A DNA stretch of 64,000 bases from Lysobacter dokdonensis DS-58 (GTDB lineage: Bacteria; Pseudomonadota; Gammaproteobacteria; Xanthomonadales; Xanthomonadaceae). The notes beneath the pieces are model-generated. The model did not search any database. It saw only the letters and a list, made by a program, of their open reading frames with translations, and was not told the origin of the DNA. Positions 62,726 through 64,000 of the stretch are shown piece by piece. The position numbers were made by a program, and so were the translations under genes. Within the stretch, counting starts at the first letter, position 1; each line of letters opens with the position of its first letter. The DNA lies in assembly GCF_000770795.1 (NCBI RefSeq), contig NZ_JRKJ01000005.1, positions 62,001-126,000 on the forward strand, in the 5' to 3' direction.

Positions 62726-63045
62726 TGGCGAGCGCAAGCCCGACTTCCCGATCCCTGGCGAACATCCGCGAACGTGGCTACACCCCGTGGGTGGTGGAGT
62801 ACTGGAATTCCTTTAGCCGCAAGCGCGTGGACCTGTACGGGATCTTCGACATTATCGCGGTCGGCAACGGGGAAACCCTTGCCGTGCAGACCACGAGCGG
62901 TGCGAACGTCTCGGCCCGCGTGAAGAAAATCGCCGACAGCGAGTACATCGACGCCATCCGCAAGTCGGGCTGGCGGGTGGAGGTGCACGGCTGGCGCAAG
63001 AGTTCGCGGAACCGTTGGGTTCTGCGCATCGTCGATGTCTCATAG
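62725..63045 (+). CDS. PD-(D/E)XK-like nuclease / resolvase-like protein
   Basis: 106 residues. KRVDLYGIFDIIAVGNGETL and AVQTTSG give the D-x(n)-(Q/E)xT-type core seen in small phage Holliday-junction-resolvase-like nucleases. The usual ExK is AVQTT here. TGATG junction. Function inferred from the motif only. Confidence 0.6.
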   Translation: MASASPTSRSLANIRERGYTPWVVEYWNSFSRKRVDLYGIFDIIAVGNGETLAVQTTSGANVSARVKKIADSEYIDAIRKSGWRVEVHGWRKSSRNRWVLRIVDVS

Positions 63046-63054
63046 GGGATCACC

Positions 63055-63333
63055 ATGAACTACGGCCTGTTTCACCAATGGGTGCTGGACCGTGTTGAGG
63101 AGTTGGTGTCGATGGGCGTCTCGCGCCGCGAGGCCAACCACCTGATGACTGCGCTGGAGCTGGGGGCGATTGCCGACGAGGCGAGGAATCGCGCCGACAA
63201 CCAATTCCTGCTGGACTTCAACCGGCGCGGCGCGGAGTCGATGGCGAAGTGTCACAACAAGACGCCAGCGTGGGCGCGCAAGCGCCGCCGCGAAATTCTG
63301 GCGAAACAAACCGTAGCAACACCTGTTTCGTAG
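63055..63333 (+). CDS. Phage protein, hypothetical
   Basis: 92 residues, helical N-terminus (QWVLDRVEELVSMGVSRREA), basic C-terminus (ARKRRREILAKQ). AGGGGAT precedes the ATG. Not recognised. Confidence 0.6.
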   Translation: MNYGLFHQWVLDRVEELVSMGVSRREANHLMTALELGAIADEARNRADNQFLLDFNRRGAESMAKCHNKTPAWARKRRREILAKQTVATPVS

Positions 63334-63376
63334 TTGCGAGGACGATTCAATTCCAGAAACCCGAGAGGATTCTGGA

Positions 63377-63685
63377 ATGGGGAAGCTGACCACATCGTTT
63401 GAGGACCACGGCGACCACCTGCGCGTGGTTGCGATCATCTGGCCCCGCCGCAACGGCCTGCCGAATCTGGCGTGCATGAAGCGCGCGATGGCGGTGCTGG
63501 AGGAAATCAATCCGGACACGTTCGACCCCATCGAGGGGGTCTCCGAGGACGTGGCACGCGCGGCAATGCGCGACCGTCCTGTCGAGCAGATCACGCTGGC
63601 CGAGAACCAGCCGCCCGTTCCGGTGTTCGAGGAAGACGAAATCCCCGGCCCGCGCTGCAACAGTGGGGTGTGTCTTGGGGACTAA
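63377..63685 (+). CDS. Phage protein, hypothetical
   Basis: 102 residues, MGKLTTSFEDHGDHLRVVAI, with a proline-acid-rich tail (PPVPVFEEDEIPGP). Not recognised. Confidence 0.55.
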   Translation: MGKLTTSFEDHGDHLRVVAIIWPRRNGLPNLACMKRAMAVLEEINPDTFDPIEGVSEDVARAAMRDRPVEQITLAENQPPVPVFEEDEIPGPRCNSGVCLGD

Positions 63686-63851
63686 CTGGAAGCTCAACGC
63701 GCACGCCCCGCGCTTCGGCCACTGGGGCCGCATCCCGCTGATCGGCCTGAAGCTGGAATGGATGCGCGCTGCCGATGACGTGGGCGGCTGGGTCTCCCTC
63801 CAGGCCGCGCTGCTCGGGTTCTCCGCATCGCTGACGTGGTGGCGCGCATGA
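63663..63851 (+). CDS. Small phage protein, hypothetical
   Basis: About 62 residues; the start is unsure (GTG 63663 or TTG 63675), neither with a strong ribosome-binding site. The second half is hydrophobic (GGWVSLQAALLGFSASLTWW). Overlaps both neighbours. Confidence 0.45.
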   Translation: MGCVLGTNWKLNAHAPRFGHWGRIPLIGLKLEWMRAADDVGGWVSLQAALLGFSASLTWWRA

Positions 63852-64000
63852 GTCGCATCCTGTGTATCGACATCGAAACCCGCCCGATGGAGTCGCGGCA
63901 CTGGGGCTTGTGGGGGCAGAACATCGCCATCTCGCAAATCCAGAAGCCTGACGGCCTGTTGTGCTTCGCCGCGCAGTTCGTGGGTGAGCGCAAGGTCCAC
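63848..64000 (+). CDS. DEDD-type 3'-5' exonuclease / RNase-H-like phage protein, 3' truncated
   Basis: 51 residues before the window ends. SRILCIDIETRP is the first exonuclease motif (DxE), and HWGLWGQNIAISQI with GLLCFAAQFVGER matches phage proteins of the ribonuclease-H-like exonuclease family. ATGA overlap with the previous gene. Whether a polymerase domain follows cannot be seen. Confidence 0.7.
   Translation, partial: MSRILCIDIETRPMESRHWGLWGQNIAISQIQKPDGLLCFAAQFVGERKVH

Larger units (their letters stand above)
49959..64000. mobile_element. Lambda-like temperate prophage, left end to window edge
   Basis: Everything from the tRNA-Arg(CCT) 5' edge to 64000 is phage-like: integrase and excisionase-like genes, ERF recombinase, two divergent operons of small overlapping genes, an immunity region with repressor, Cro and operators, and replication genes. 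GC content and gene density differ visibly from the chromosome. Structural and lysis genes and the other attachment site must lie beyond the window, so completeness cannot be judged. Confidence 0.92.

Overview
The window looks like a Lysobacter-type xanthomonad (Gammaproteobacteria, Xanthomonadaceae). The chromosomal part is very GC-rich. Its housekeeping order (ribF-ileS-lspA-ispH; ffh, rpsP-rimM-trmD-rplS; mutS; pncC-lexA-recA-recX-alaS-csrA) and its LexA box, TTAGCAGTAATACTACTAA, are the forms I associate with that family. No rRNA, CRISPR array or insertion sequence was found. The taxonomic call is inference, because there is no 16S gene here.

Layout. 1-5260: end of ribF, then ileS, lspA, ispH and tRNA-Thr(CGT). 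5277-8670: small secreted and membrane hypotheticals, a MEDS-domain sensor and a low-molecular-weight tyrosine phosphatase. 8928-24821: an exopolysaccharide cluster. It holds a WecA-type initiating transferase fused to a degenerate UDP-GlcNAc 2-epimerase, a Wzc-like tyrosine autokinase, two tandem asparagine-synthetase-like proteins, two Tat-exported beta-helix proteins, a Wzx-like flippase, a polytopic polymerase candidate, one GT4 glycosyltransferase, a YdcF-like protein and a Wza-like exporter. Directly after wza lies a structured, GGA-rich stretch with a strong terminator. It resembles a CsrA/RsmA-sequestering RNA, and csrA itself lies at 44752.

25086-31199: radA, then a MarR-controlled EmrAB/outer-membrane-factor efflux operon with a clear operator-promoter. 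31277-36219: a CcsA-like protein, ffh, the 30S/50S maturation operon and hslR. 36231-44961: mutS, pncC, lexA-recA-recX, alaS and csrA. 44985-49958: tRNA-Ser(GCT), tRNA-Arg(ACG), an EamA transporter, murB, pyrD, an ALDH7-type dehydrogenase and tRNA-Arg(CCT).

49959-64000 (running off the window): a lambda-like temperate prophage. The integrase lies against the 5' side of tRNA-Arg(CCT). A leftward early operon runs from 55742 down to int and is packed with small overlapping genes around an ERF annealing protein. A central immunity region holds a short repressor without a LexA-type peptidase, a PAS-domain protein overlapping it, and operator arrays on both sides. A rightward operon carries a Cro-like gene, a terminator, a DUF1376 replication protein interrupted by an HNH nuclease domain, a DnaB-like helicase, NinB-like and Ref-like proteins, a PD-(D/E)XK-like nuclease and the start of a DEDD-type exonuclease.

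Most noteworthy: the GGA-rich RNA candidate after wza; the HNH domain set into the phage replication protein between 16-bp direct repeats; the PAS protein in the phage immunity region; the WecA-epimerase fusion; and repeat-bounded gene cassettes in the leftward phage operon.
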